DNA from: an uncultured Loktanella sp.
Lineage (GTDB): Bacteria; Pseudomonadota; Alphaproteobacteria; Rhodobacterales; Rhodobacteraceae
Direction: 5' to 3'
Assembly: GCA_913061335.1 (NCBI GenBank)
Contig: CAJXTP010000181.1
Span: 1 to 6,047 of the forward strand
Length of the DNA: 6,047 nt
Each line of letters opens with the position of its first letter. Within the stretch, counting starts at the first letter, position 1. The position numbers were made by a program, and so were the translations under genes. The notes beneath the pieces were generated by a model. It saw nothing but the letters and a program-made list of their open reading frames with translations, was not told the origin of the DNA and ran no database searches. This document shows, one piece after another, positions 1-6,003 of this stretch.

Positions 1-46
1 AGATGTAGAGAGGTCTCGTGGGCTCGGAGATGTGTATAAGAGACAG
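1..46 (+). other. Illumina Nextera P7/i7 adapter left in the assembly (artefact)
   Basis: This stretch is library adapter, not genome. Bases 1-4 (AGAT) match the 3' end of the P7 flow-cell oligo. Bases 5-12 (GTAGAGAG) match the Nextera i7 index N707 as I remember it. Bases 13-46 match the 34-base Nextera read-2 transposase adapter, ending with the 19-base Tn5 mosaic end at 28-46. The order P7 end, index, adapter, insert is exactly that of a finished library molecule, so position 47 is the first genomic base. It should be trimmed, and the mosaic end must not be read as a natural Tn5/IS50 copy. Confidence 0.97.
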
Positions 47-234
47 CTTATAAATCTGATATAAATTACCACGCAGCTTAATCATGTTCGGCCCCATACA
101 CTTTCACATGACGTATATCGAAGTGTAACGCACAGTGTATAGTAAAAATAAACGCAGGCGGAGCGGACACCGCGGTGAAAACAAGTTAAAAACTGCAATT
201 ACAGCGGGTTAGAAAATTGAAGGTAGAGTGTTTC
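47..234. other. Intergenic, 3' flank of tRNA-Ser; no gene seen
   Basis: This is AT-rich sequence between the adapter and the tRNA. No reading frame looks like a protein; the longest ATG-started frame I read, near 84, gives only 14 codons. It contains small dyads: TACACTT (97-103) can pair with AAGTGTA (121-127), ATACACT (96-102) can pair with AGTGTAT (134-140), and 168-177 is the perfect palindrome CACCGCGGTG. No function can be assigned from these. The region lies at a contig end and downstream of a tRNA, a position where integrases often act, but I see no att-like copy of the tRNA 3' end within it. Confidence 0.6.
188..204 (-). terminator. Possible weak rho-independent terminator of tRNA-Ser
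   Basis: Read on the minus strand, bases 204 to 193 form a four-pair stem (CUGU/GCAG, one G-U pair) around an AAUU loop. It is followed directly by five U residues (188-192). It begins about 30 bases past the tRNA 3' end, a plausible place for termination. The stem is short and weak, so this is tentative. Confidence 0.3.
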
Positions 235-324
235 TGGCGGAGGCTCAGGGATTCGAACCCTGGGAGGACTTTCACCCTCGTCGGTTTTCAAGACCGGTGC
301 ATTCGACCACTCTGCCAAACCTCC
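235..324 (-). tRNA. tRNA-Ser, anticodon UGA
   Basis: The reverse complement folds into a class II tRNA of 90 nt including an encoded CCA end (235-237). The acceptor stem GGAGGTT pairs with AGCCTCC (one G-U), with discriminator G. The D arm closes with GCA/TGC. The anticodon loop CTTGAAA carries TGA (plus-strand 288-290), reading UCA and other UCN serine codons. The long variable arm GAGG...CCTC is the mark of tRNA-Ser. The T arm is CAGGG-TTCGAAT-CCCTG. The outermost anticodon-stem pair (27-43) is C opposite A, a mismatch; the other four pairs are intact. It is transcribed away from the protein operon. Confidence 0.96.
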
Positions 325-573
325 GCAGCACGGACCTCATAGCTGTGCATTTGTGATTCGGAAAGACCGTTCGTGCTTTGGGGGAATCCGCCGACAACTG
401 CGACCTTGCCCTTCCAAAACAACACGTTGAGCGCTAGGGTCTTTTCAAAGCAGACGCAGCGGTGTGCGCGCCTCTAAATTGAAGGCCGCAAATTGCATAA
501 ACATCATGTGGAAACGGGCCGACTTAAGGTTCAATCCTGCGCAAGGCGGGACACGGTATCGCTAGGGGCAAAA
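325..573. promoter_or_regulatory. Divergent intergenic region, promoters expected but not resolved
   Basis: This 249-base gap separates the leftward tRNA-Ser from the rightward operon, so both promoters should lie here. I see no clear pair of -35 and -10 boxes on either strand. The only textbook -10 hexamer nearby, TATAAT at 583-588, sits just inside the first gene and has no matching -35 upstream. A TTGAAG at 479-484 lacks a convincing -10 at proper spacing. No coding frame, repeat or riboswitch-like structure was recognised. Confidence 0.5.
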
Positions 574-1446
574 ATGACGGGTTATAATTTTATCGTTTCA
601 AAGCAAATGCGTATGTCGTTTGCTTTGGTTGCTGCATTTGGACTTGTCGCCTGTGACGAGACCGGAAAGTTCGCGATGCCAAGCCTTGCGCCTGACGCCG
701 CTGCAACAGATGGTACCCCAACCGCTCCAAATGGAAATAGTACGCAATTGGTTGAGCGCGACGTCGAAGCCCCCGACGTTTTTCAGCTTACGGATCAGGG
801 CCTTTGGGATGGTCGCCCGTCTTTGGGTGGCGTTTGGGTCGCCCACCCTGATGCAACTGATCCCGAACGTGTGATTATTCGCAACAGTTCCAACGGTAAG
901 TTTGTCATCGGTGCATTGTTCCGACGCGAGCGTGAAAACCCAGGGCCGTCTTTACAAGTAAGCTCTGACGCGGCGGAGGCGCTTGGTCTTTTGGCCGGTG
1001 CGCCTGCGTCTTTGAACGTGACTGCGTTGCGCCGCGAAGAGGCCCCTGCTGAACCTGCCACTACGGCAACCACTGATTTTGATGCGCCGACGGACATCGC
1101 CGCAACCCCGCTTGATCCCATTGCGGGTGCTGCAGCTGCGATTGATGCCGCCGAAGTCGCGGCGTCTGCACCAACACAGGTCCCAACCGCGACGCCAACC
1201 GCATCATCATCGTTGACCAAACCGTTTATCCAAATTGGTATTTTCAGCATCGAAGCAAATGCCCGTCGCACTGCTGAAAAGCTACGTGGCGACGGAATTT
1301 CGTCCCGCGTGCTCGCGCAAGAAAGCCAAAGCCGGAAGTTTTGGCGTGTCATCGTAGGTCCAGCCCCGACCCAAGCCGATCGCGGGACTATTCTTGGCAA
1401 GATCAAAGCGCTTGGCTTTACCGACGCCTATTTCGTTACAAATTAA
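574..1446 (+). CDS. SPOR-domain lipoprotein with a degenerate RlpA-like double-psi beta-barrel
   Basis: Predicted outer-membrane or periplasmic lipoprotein of 290 residues that should bind denuded septal peptidoglycan. The start is ATG 574, chosen because AGGGG (564-568) lies five bases upstream; the frame stays open to a TTG at 493, and ATG 607 is a shorter option without a ribosome site. A short hydrophobic segment ends in the lipobox LVAC (Cys27). Residues about 76-152 resemble the RlpA barrel: AH, seven residues, RV, then N-x-x-NG, and AAEALG near its end. The RlpA catalytic His is present (His91) but the Asp expected 26 residues later is Arg117, so lytic transglycosylase activity is doubtful. 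An Ala/Pro/Thr-rich linker follows, then a clear C-terminal SPOR domain (about 216-290, starting KPFIQIGIF and ending YFVTN). It is the first gene of the operon, directly before a peptidoglycan carboxypeptidase, which supports a cell-wall role. The SPOR and lipoprotein calls are firm; the RlpA relation is inferred. Confidence 0.88.
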   Translation: MTGYNFIVSKQMRMSFALVAAFGLVACDETGKFAMPSLAPDAAATDGTPTAPNGNSTQLVERDVEAPDVFQLTDQGLWDGRPSLGGVWVAHPDATDPERVIIRNSSNGKFVIGALFRRERENPGPSLQVSSDAAEALGLLAGAPASLNVTALRREEAPAEPATTATTDFDAPTDIAATPLDPIAGAAAAIDAAEVAASAPTQVPTATPTASSSLTKPFIQIGIFSIEANARRTAEKLRGDGISSRVLAQESQSRKFWRVIVGPAPTQADRGTILGKIKALGFTDAYFVTN

Positions 1447-1467
1447 CCACCCACCGGAGGGGCTACC

Positions 1468-2646
1468 ATGATGTTGATCCTACGCCGCGCGTTTGCTATG
1501 GCCATGATGATTGCTTTGTTGCCGCTGGCCGTCGCGGCGCAGGCATTTGATACACGCGCCTCCGCTGCCTATGTCTTCGACCAAACGACCGGCACAATAT
1601 TGCTGTCCAAGGACGCCGACACCCCGTTGCCACCTGCATCCATGTCTAAACTGATGACAATTTATATGGCATTTGAGGCCGTCGCAGATGGCCGTCTGCG
1701 CATCGACGAAAAGCTGCTCGTGTCCCAGCACGCAATGGATTACGGGGGCAGCACCATGTTCCTTCGGGCTGGCGAACGCATCTCTGTCGAGGATTTGTTG
1801 CGCGGCGTGATCGTGTTATCGGGCAATGACGCCAGCGCCGTTTTAGCTGAGGCCATATCAATTGACGGAACAGAAGCCGGATTCGCACGTATGATGACCA
1901 ACCGTGCCCGCGAGATGGGCATGATGAATTCCGCATTTGTGAATGCCAATGGCTGGCCTGCCGTAGGTCACCGAATGTCGATGAAGGACCTTGGTATTTT
2001 GGCGGACCGTCTGATCGCCGATTTTCCGACTTACTATCCTTTGTTTTCTGAGCAAGAGTTCATGTTTGATGGCCGCGCGCCGTCGAATAGCCAAAACCGC
2101 AACCCGCTTTTGGGCCTAGTGATCGGCGCAGATGGCTTAAAAACGGGCCATACCTCTGAGGCCGGTTACGGGCTTGTAGGCTCTGCCAAACAAGGCGACC
2201 GCCGCATTATCTTTGTTATCACCGGTTTGGATTCCGCTATTGCGCGTGCTCAAGAAGCCGAGAAGATTGTGAAATGGGCATTCCGTCAATTTGCGCAAAA
2301 AGACGTCGTGCGCGCTGGTACCAAATTAGCTGACGCTGCCGTCTGGATGGGTGATCAGCCCACCGTGGGCCTGACCGTCGCAGAAGATCTATCTTTGCTT
2401 GTCCCCGTTTTGGGCATAGCAAACGGCATCTCTGCTGAGATCGTTTATGAGGGACCATTCACAGCACCCATCACCCAAGGCCAACAGCTTGGCGAATTGG
2501 TAATCACGCTAGATGGCTTGCCGGAAACGCGTTTGCCGCTCGTTGCGGACCGTGATGTCGCCAAAGGCGGGTTTACTGAACGACTTCGCACTGCCGCGAT
2601 GGTGTTGTGGCAACGCTTTGCCCCAACCGCCCAAGACGCGGCCTAA
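1468..2646 (+). CDS. D-alanyl-D-alanine carboxypeptidase (PBP5/6 type, peptidase S11)
   Basis: Serine carboxypeptidase that removes the terminal D-Ala from peptidoglycan pentapeptides in the periplasm, limiting cross-linking. All three penicillin-binding motifs are present: SMSK (Ser58 nucleophile, Lys61), SGN (118-120) and KTG (225-227). A signal peptide is evident (Arg6-Arg7, then a hydrophobic core, likely cleaved after AQA at residue 26). The catalytic domain covers about 27-265 and is followed by a PBP5 C-terminal beta domain (about 279-370). The tail (about 368-385, with TERLRTAAMVLWQRF) looks amphipathic and probably anchors the enzyme to the inner membrane, as in DacA and DacC. Length (392) is normal. 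The start is supported by GGAGGGG (1456-1462) ending five bases before ATG; a second ATG follows at once. It is 21 bases after the SPOR gene. Whether it equals DacA, DacC or DacF cannot be told from the sequence. Confidence 0.95.
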   Translation: MMLILRRAFAMAMMIALLPLAVAAQAFDTRASAAYVFDQTTGTILLSKDADTPLPPASMSKLMTIYMAFEAVADGRLRIDEKLLVSQHAMDYGGSTMFLRAGERISVEDLLRGVIVLSGNDASAVLAEAISIDGTEAGFARMMTNRAREMGMMNSAFVNANGWPAVGHRMSMKDLGILADRLIADFPTYYPLFSEQEFMFDGRAPSNSQNRNPLLGLVIGADGLKTGHTSEAGYGLVGSAKQGDRRIIFVITGLDSAIARAQEAEKIVKWAFRQFAQKDVVRAGTKLADAAVWMGDQPTVGLTVAEDLSLLVPVLGIANGISAEIVYEGPFTAPITQGQQLGELVITLDGLPETRLPLVADRDVAKGGFTERLRTAAMVLWQRFAPTAQDAA

Positions 2647-2655
2647 GGCGGACCG

Positions 2656-3261
2656 ATGGCAGCGCGTTTCATCACATTTGAGGGCATCGACGGGTCAGGT
2701 AAATCTACGCAGTCGCGCCGCTTTGTCGAAACGCTTCGTGCGGCGGGACAAGATGTCATTTTGACCCGAGAACCCGGGGGTAGCACAGGCGCTGAACAAA
2801 TTCGCGAACTTGTGCTGACCGGCGACCCAGATCGCTGGTCTGCCGAAACAGAGCTCCTGTTGTTCACTGCCGCCCGCCGCGACCATTTGGAAAAGACGAT
2901 TGAGCCGGCGCTTTCGGCCGGACGGACGATTGTTTGCGACCGCTTTGCCGATAGCACCCGCGTGTACCAAGGTGCGACCCGTGGTAATCTGCGTGCAAAG
3001 GTGGATGCCCTGCATGCCCTGATGATTGGCCGCGAACCGGACATGACGTTCATCATCGACATGGATCCAACCATTGCGTTGGAACGAGGTTTGGCGCGTA
3101 AATCTGGTGAAGATCGGTTTGAAGATTTTGGTCTCGGCTTCCAAGAAACATTGCGCCACGGATTTCTGGCAATCGCTAACACATTCGCGGATCGATGCAT
3201 CGTGATTGACGGCAACCGCACCGCCGATCAAATTGCGTCTGAGATTGCGGCCTACGCATGA
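2656..3261 (+). CDS. tmk: Thymidylate kinase (dTMP kinase)
   Basis: Cytosolic enzyme that phosphorylates dTMP to dTDP with ATP, an essential step in dTTP supply. Residues 8-18 hold the P-loop FEGIDGSGKST (GxxxxGK[ST] at 10-17). TREPGG (37-42) and the DRF motif (95-97, followed by ADSTRVYQG) mark the nucleotide-binding site of this family. The LID region is around 144-156 (RGLARKSGEDRFE) and is Arg/Lys-rich as in bacterial thymidylate kinases. At 201 residues it is full length. The ATG is nine bases after the carboxypeptidase stop; the purine-rich AAGGCGGA (2645-2652), overlapping that stop, may serve as ribosome site. It overlaps holB by four bases (ATGA), so the two are probably translationally coupled, as in many bacteria where tmk and holB are adjacent. 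Confidence 0.97.
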   Translation: MAARFITFEGIDGSGKSTQSRRFVETLRAAGQDVILTREPGGSTGAEQIRELVLTGDPDRWSAETELLLFTAARRDHLEKTIEPALSAGRTIVCDRFADSTRVYQGATRGNLRAKVDALHALMIGREPDMTFIIDMDPTIALERGLARKSGEDRFEDFGLGFQETLRHGFLAIANTFADRCIVIDGNRTADQIASEIAAYA

Positions 3262-4382
3262 GTGACGATGCGCTTCCAGAGCCGGACCGGATTGAGGGCG
3301 CGCCGCACCCGCGCGAAACAGCGCAGTTGTTTGGACAATCCCGCGCTGAGGCTGATTTCCTAGAGGCGTATAACACCAGCAGGCTGCATTCTGGTTGGCT
3401 GATCACTGGTCCGCGCGGCGTTGGTAAGGCCACGCTTGCGTGGAAGATCGCAACCTTTCTGCTGGCTGAACAAACAGATGGTGGCATGTTTGGCGACCCG
3501 CCCCCTGCGGCCACGTCATTGGCCGTGTCGCCAGAGAACCCAGATGCGCGGCTTGTTCAATCAGGCGCTCACCCGCGTCTTATCGTGATCCGCCGTCCAT
3601 ATAATTACGACACCAAAAAGCTGCGCCAAGAGATTACCGTTGATGCCGTGCGCGGGCTTAAGGATTTTTTCCATATGTCTGCCGCAGATGGTGGCCGTCG
3701 CGTTGTCATTGTCGACGCCGCCGATGAAATGAACCGCAATGCCGCCAACGCGATATTGAAGGAACTTGAAGAGCCGCCCGCGAATACCACGATTATGTTG
3801 ATAGCCCACCAACCGTCACGATTATTGCCGACGATCCGGTCCCGCTGCCGCGAATTGCGTTGTGCAACGCTGGACACGGGCGACCTGACTGCCGCCTTGC
3901 AGCAGGCAGGCATCGATGCACCAAACGCCGATGGCCTAGCCACACTTGCAGGCGGCTCAGCAGGCGATGCGGTTCGGCTGCTGCGACACGACGGGCTTCA
4001 GCTTTATGGTGAACTTATCCATATGTTTGGCGGACTGCCCAGTGCGAACCGCACCGCAGTGCTTAAGCTCGCGGAAAGCTGTGCAGCACGCGGAGCTGAA
4101 ACCCGTTATGGCCTCACACTTGATCTGATTGATCAGTTTATTGCCCGTGCGGCGCGGACAGGATTGTTCGGCGCGCCCAGCATGCAAGCCGCCCCCAACG
4201 AGGCCCGTCTTTTGGCGCGACTGTCGCCCAATGATCACGCCGCGCGGGCTTGGGCGCAACTGCAACAAGACCTGACCGGCCGCGTCCGCCACGGGCGAGC
4301 CGTCAACCTTGACCCTGCCTCGTTGATCCTTGATATGATATTTAAGATCGAACACACGGCGCGCTCTGTCGCCGCGAAATAG
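3258..4382 (+). CDS. holB: DNA polymerase III subunit delta' (clamp loader)
   Basis: Clamp-loader subunit that, with DnaX and delta (HolA), opens the beta clamp and loads it on primed DNA. It is an AAA+ fold protein: the P-loop region is GPRGVGKAT (51-59), a Walker-B-like strand VVIVDAADEMN lies at 149-159, ELEEPP at 169-174, and the SRC motif is at 195-197 after LLPTIR. In the P-loop the Ser/Thr normally after GK is Ala58, consistent with delta' not acting as an ATPase. The four-cysteine zinc module of E. coli delta' is absent: the first Cys in the protein is Cys197. The zinc-less form matches what I recall of alphaproteobacterial HolB. The protein is 374 residues, somewhat longer than E. 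coli's 334. Its ATG overlaps the tmk stop (ATGA, 3258-3261). Confidence 0.95.
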   Translation: MSDDALPEPDRIEGAPHPRETAQLFGQSRAEADFLEAYNTSRLHSGWLITGPRGVGKATLAWKIATFLLAEQTDGGMFGDPPPAATSLAVSPENPDARLVQSGAHPRLIVIRRPYNYDTKKLRQEITVDAVRGLKDFFHMSAADGGRRVVIVDAADEMNRNAANAILKELEEPPANTTIMLIAHQPSRLLPTIRSRCRELRCATLDTGDLTAALQQAGIDAPNADGLATLAGGSAGDAVRLLRHDGLQLYGELIHMFGGLPSANRTAVLKLAESCAARGAETRYGLTLDLIDQFIARAARTGLFGAPSMQAAPNEARLLARLSPNDHAARAWAQLQQDLTGRVRHGRAVNLDPASLILDMIFKIEHTARSVAAK

Positions 4383-4392
4383 GGGCCAGCTT

Positions 4393-5178
4393 ATGCACGC
4401 AACGATTGTCGACAGCCACTGCCATTTGGATTTCCCTGATTTTGATAGCGAACGCCCTGATGTGATAGCGCGTGCGCTTGATGCTGGTGTTGAACGCATG
4501 GTCACGATCTGCACCCGTCTGCGCAATGAGCCTACCGTGCGCGCCATTGCAGAGACATATGCGCCGGTGTTTTACGCCGCAGGCACCCACCCGATGAGCG
4601 TTGTTGACGAGCCAATGGCCACAGTTGACGAGTTGATCGCGATGGCCGCGCACCCCAAGTTTGTCGGTATCGGCGAAAGCGGACTTGATTATCATTACAC
4701 CGCTGAAAGCGCTAATCTGCAAAAGCAATCGCTACGCGTTCATATTGCTGCGGCGCGCGAAACCAAGCTGCCACTGATTATTCATTCGCGCGCAGCCGAT
4801 GATGACATGGCCCAAATTTTGGCCGAAGAACACGCCAATGGCGCTTATACTTGCGTCATGCATTGTTTTTCCAGCAGCCCTGCCCTTGGCCGCGCCGCCC
4901 TTGATCTTGGGTTCTATTTATCGATGTCTGGCATCGCCACGTTCCCCAAAAGCCAAGAAGTCCGCGACATCTTTGCCGCCACGCCAAAGGACCGGATTTT
5001 GGTTGAAACTGACAGCCCGTATTTGGCTCCTAAGCCGCACCGCGGCAAACGCAACGAGCCAGCTTATAGCGCGCATACAGCAGCGGTCGGCGCGCAGGTT
5101 CTTGGTATGGACTATGCGGATTTTGCCGCCCAAACGACCGCGAATTTCGACCGTCTGTTCTGGAAAGCCAAAGCATGA
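4393..5178 (+). CDS. TatD-family metal-dependent hydrolase / DNase (YcfH-like)
   Basis: Cytosolic TIM-barrel metallo-hydrolase; characterised TatD proteins are metal-dependent 3'-5' exonucleases. The metal-site residues are all visible: HxH at 9-11 (DSHCHLDF), Glu95 in GIGESGLDY, His131 in IIHSRA, His157 in CVMHCFS, and Asp207 in VETDSPYLAPKP, followed by RGKRNEP. At 261 residues it has the family's usual length. The start is supported by AGGGG (4381-4385), which overlaps the holB stop and lies seven bases before ATG. The gene follows tmk-holB, the same order as ycfH in E. coli, so it is probably the YcfH ortholog rather than TatD or YjjV. Its stop overlaps the next start (ATGA, 5175-5178). 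The physiological substrate is not settled by sequence. Confidence 0.94.
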   Translation: MHATIVDSHCHLDFPDFDSERPDVIARALDAGVERMVTICTRLRNEPTVRAIAETYAPVFYAAGTHPMSVVDEPMATVDELIAMAAHPKFVGIGESGLDYHYTAESANLQKQSLRVHIAAARETKLPLIIHSRAADDDMAQILAEEHANGAYTCVMHCFSSSPALGRAALDLGFYLSMSGIATFPKSQEVRDIFAATPKDRILVETDSPYLAPKPHRGKRNEPAYSAHTAAVGAQVLGMDYADFAAQTTANFDRLFWKAKA

Positions 5179-5978
5179 GCAGTGACACAATCACCTTTCG
5201 TATCCTTGGCTGTGGATCATCAGGCGGCGTGCCGCGTCTCGGCGGGCATTGGGGGGATTGCGACCCTGCCAATCCGAAAAACCGGCGGCAGCGTTGTTCG
5301 ATGTTGGTGACACGGCAAAACGGCGACAAAGCGACCCGCGTTTTGATCGACACGACTCCAGACATGCGCAATCAGTTGCTGGACGCCGAGGTCGGGAGCC
5401 TTGATGCGGTGCTTTACACCCATTCACATGCGGACCACGTTCATGGGATTGATGATTTGCGGATGCTGGTGTTCAACACCCGTCAGCGGCTGCAAGTTTG
5501 GGCTGACGGCGAAACGGGCAACGCGCTGCTGGCACGGTTTGGTTATGCGTTTGTGCAACCAAAAGGGTCGGCCTACCCGCCGATTTGTGAGCTGAACACA
5601 TTGACCGGCGATGTCACCATAACCGGCGACGCAGGCCCAATTACTTTCACCCCGATCAAGGTCACTCATGGCAACATCGATGCCTTGGGTTTCCGCATTG
5701 GCGATGTGGCTTATATGCCGGATGTGTCGGAAATTCCGGCCGCCGCGTGGGACCAGCTGCAGGGATTGGGCCTTTGGATTATTGACGCACTGCGCCGTGC
5801 GCCGCACCCGACCCATAGCCACCTCGACAACACGCTCAAATGGATCAAAACGTCCGGCACCAAGCAGGCGATTTTAACCAATATGCATGTTGATCTTGAT
5901 TATGACACGCTGACATCGGAAACCCCCGAAAACGTATCACCCGCATTTGACGGCATGGAAATCACGCGGCTAGCGTAA
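5175..5978 (+). CDS. MBL-fold metallo-hydrolase, PhnP-like phosphodiesterase family
   Basis: Cytosolic metallo-beta-lactamase-fold enzyme of 267 residues, probably a phosphodiesterase. The binuclear metal motif HSHADH occupies 83-88; His165 (THGN), Asp183 (MPDVSEIP), His214/His216 (HPTHSH) and His238 (TNMHVDLDY) are the likely further ligands and catalytic residues. It resembles E. coli PhnP (5-phosphoribosyl 1,2-cyclic phosphate phosphodiesterase): an N-terminal glycine-rich turn (LGCGSSGGVP), RRQRCS at 38-42, and a C terminus FDGMEI. The PhnP zinc-binding CxCxxC is not intact; only Cys29 remains near that position. No phosphonate genes are nearby, so PhnP's exact reaction should not be assumed. 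It is translationally coupled to the TatD gene by an ATGA overlap, suggesting a shared role in nucleic-acid or nucleotide turnover (inference). Confidence 0.9.
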   Translation: MSSDTITFRILGCGSSGGVPRLGGHWGDCDPANPKNRRQRCSMLVTRQNGDKATRVLIDTTPDMRNQLLDAEVGSLDAVLYTHSHADHVHGIDDLRMLVFNTRQRLQVWADGETGNALLARFGYAFVQPKGSAYPPICELNTLTGDVTITGDAGPITFTPIKVTHGNIDALGFRIGDVAYMPDVSEIPAAAWDQLQGLGLWIIDALRRAPHPTHSHLDNTLKWIKTSGTKQAILTNMHVDLDYDTLTSETPENVSPAFDGMEITRLA

Positions 5979-6003
5979 GGCCCACATCCGAAAGGCTCAT
6001 GTT

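Noticed and set aside
28..46. Tn5/IS50 mosaic end suggesting a mobile element
   Set aside because: It is joined to the Nextera adapter and a P7 index in library order, so it is a sequencing reagent remnant.
96..140. Overlapping dyads TACACTT/AAGTGTA and ATACACT/AGTGTAT as an operator or alternative hairpins
   Set aside because: The arms are only seven bases long, in AT-rich sequence with no nearby start or promoter, so chance occurrence is likely.
168..177. Perfect palindrome CACCGCGGTG as a terminator or operator
   Set aside because: It has no loop and no U-run on the tRNA's strand at the right place; a single 10-base palindrome is weak evidence.
235..324. tRNA-Ser as an integration site for a genomic island
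   Set aside because: No integrase gene and no repeated copy of the tRNA 3' end is visible; only 188 bases of genome lie on that side.
795..1406. Long minus-strand open frame (203 codons) opposite the SPOR lipoprotein
   Set aside because: It is Ala/Ser/Arg-rich shadow coding caused by the GC-rich third positions of the real gene, with no motif and no ribosome site seen.
2643..3231. Two long minus-strand open frames opposite tmk
   Set aside because: The plus strand encodes a complete thymidylate kinase with all motifs; the opposite frames have compositions typical of antisense shadows.
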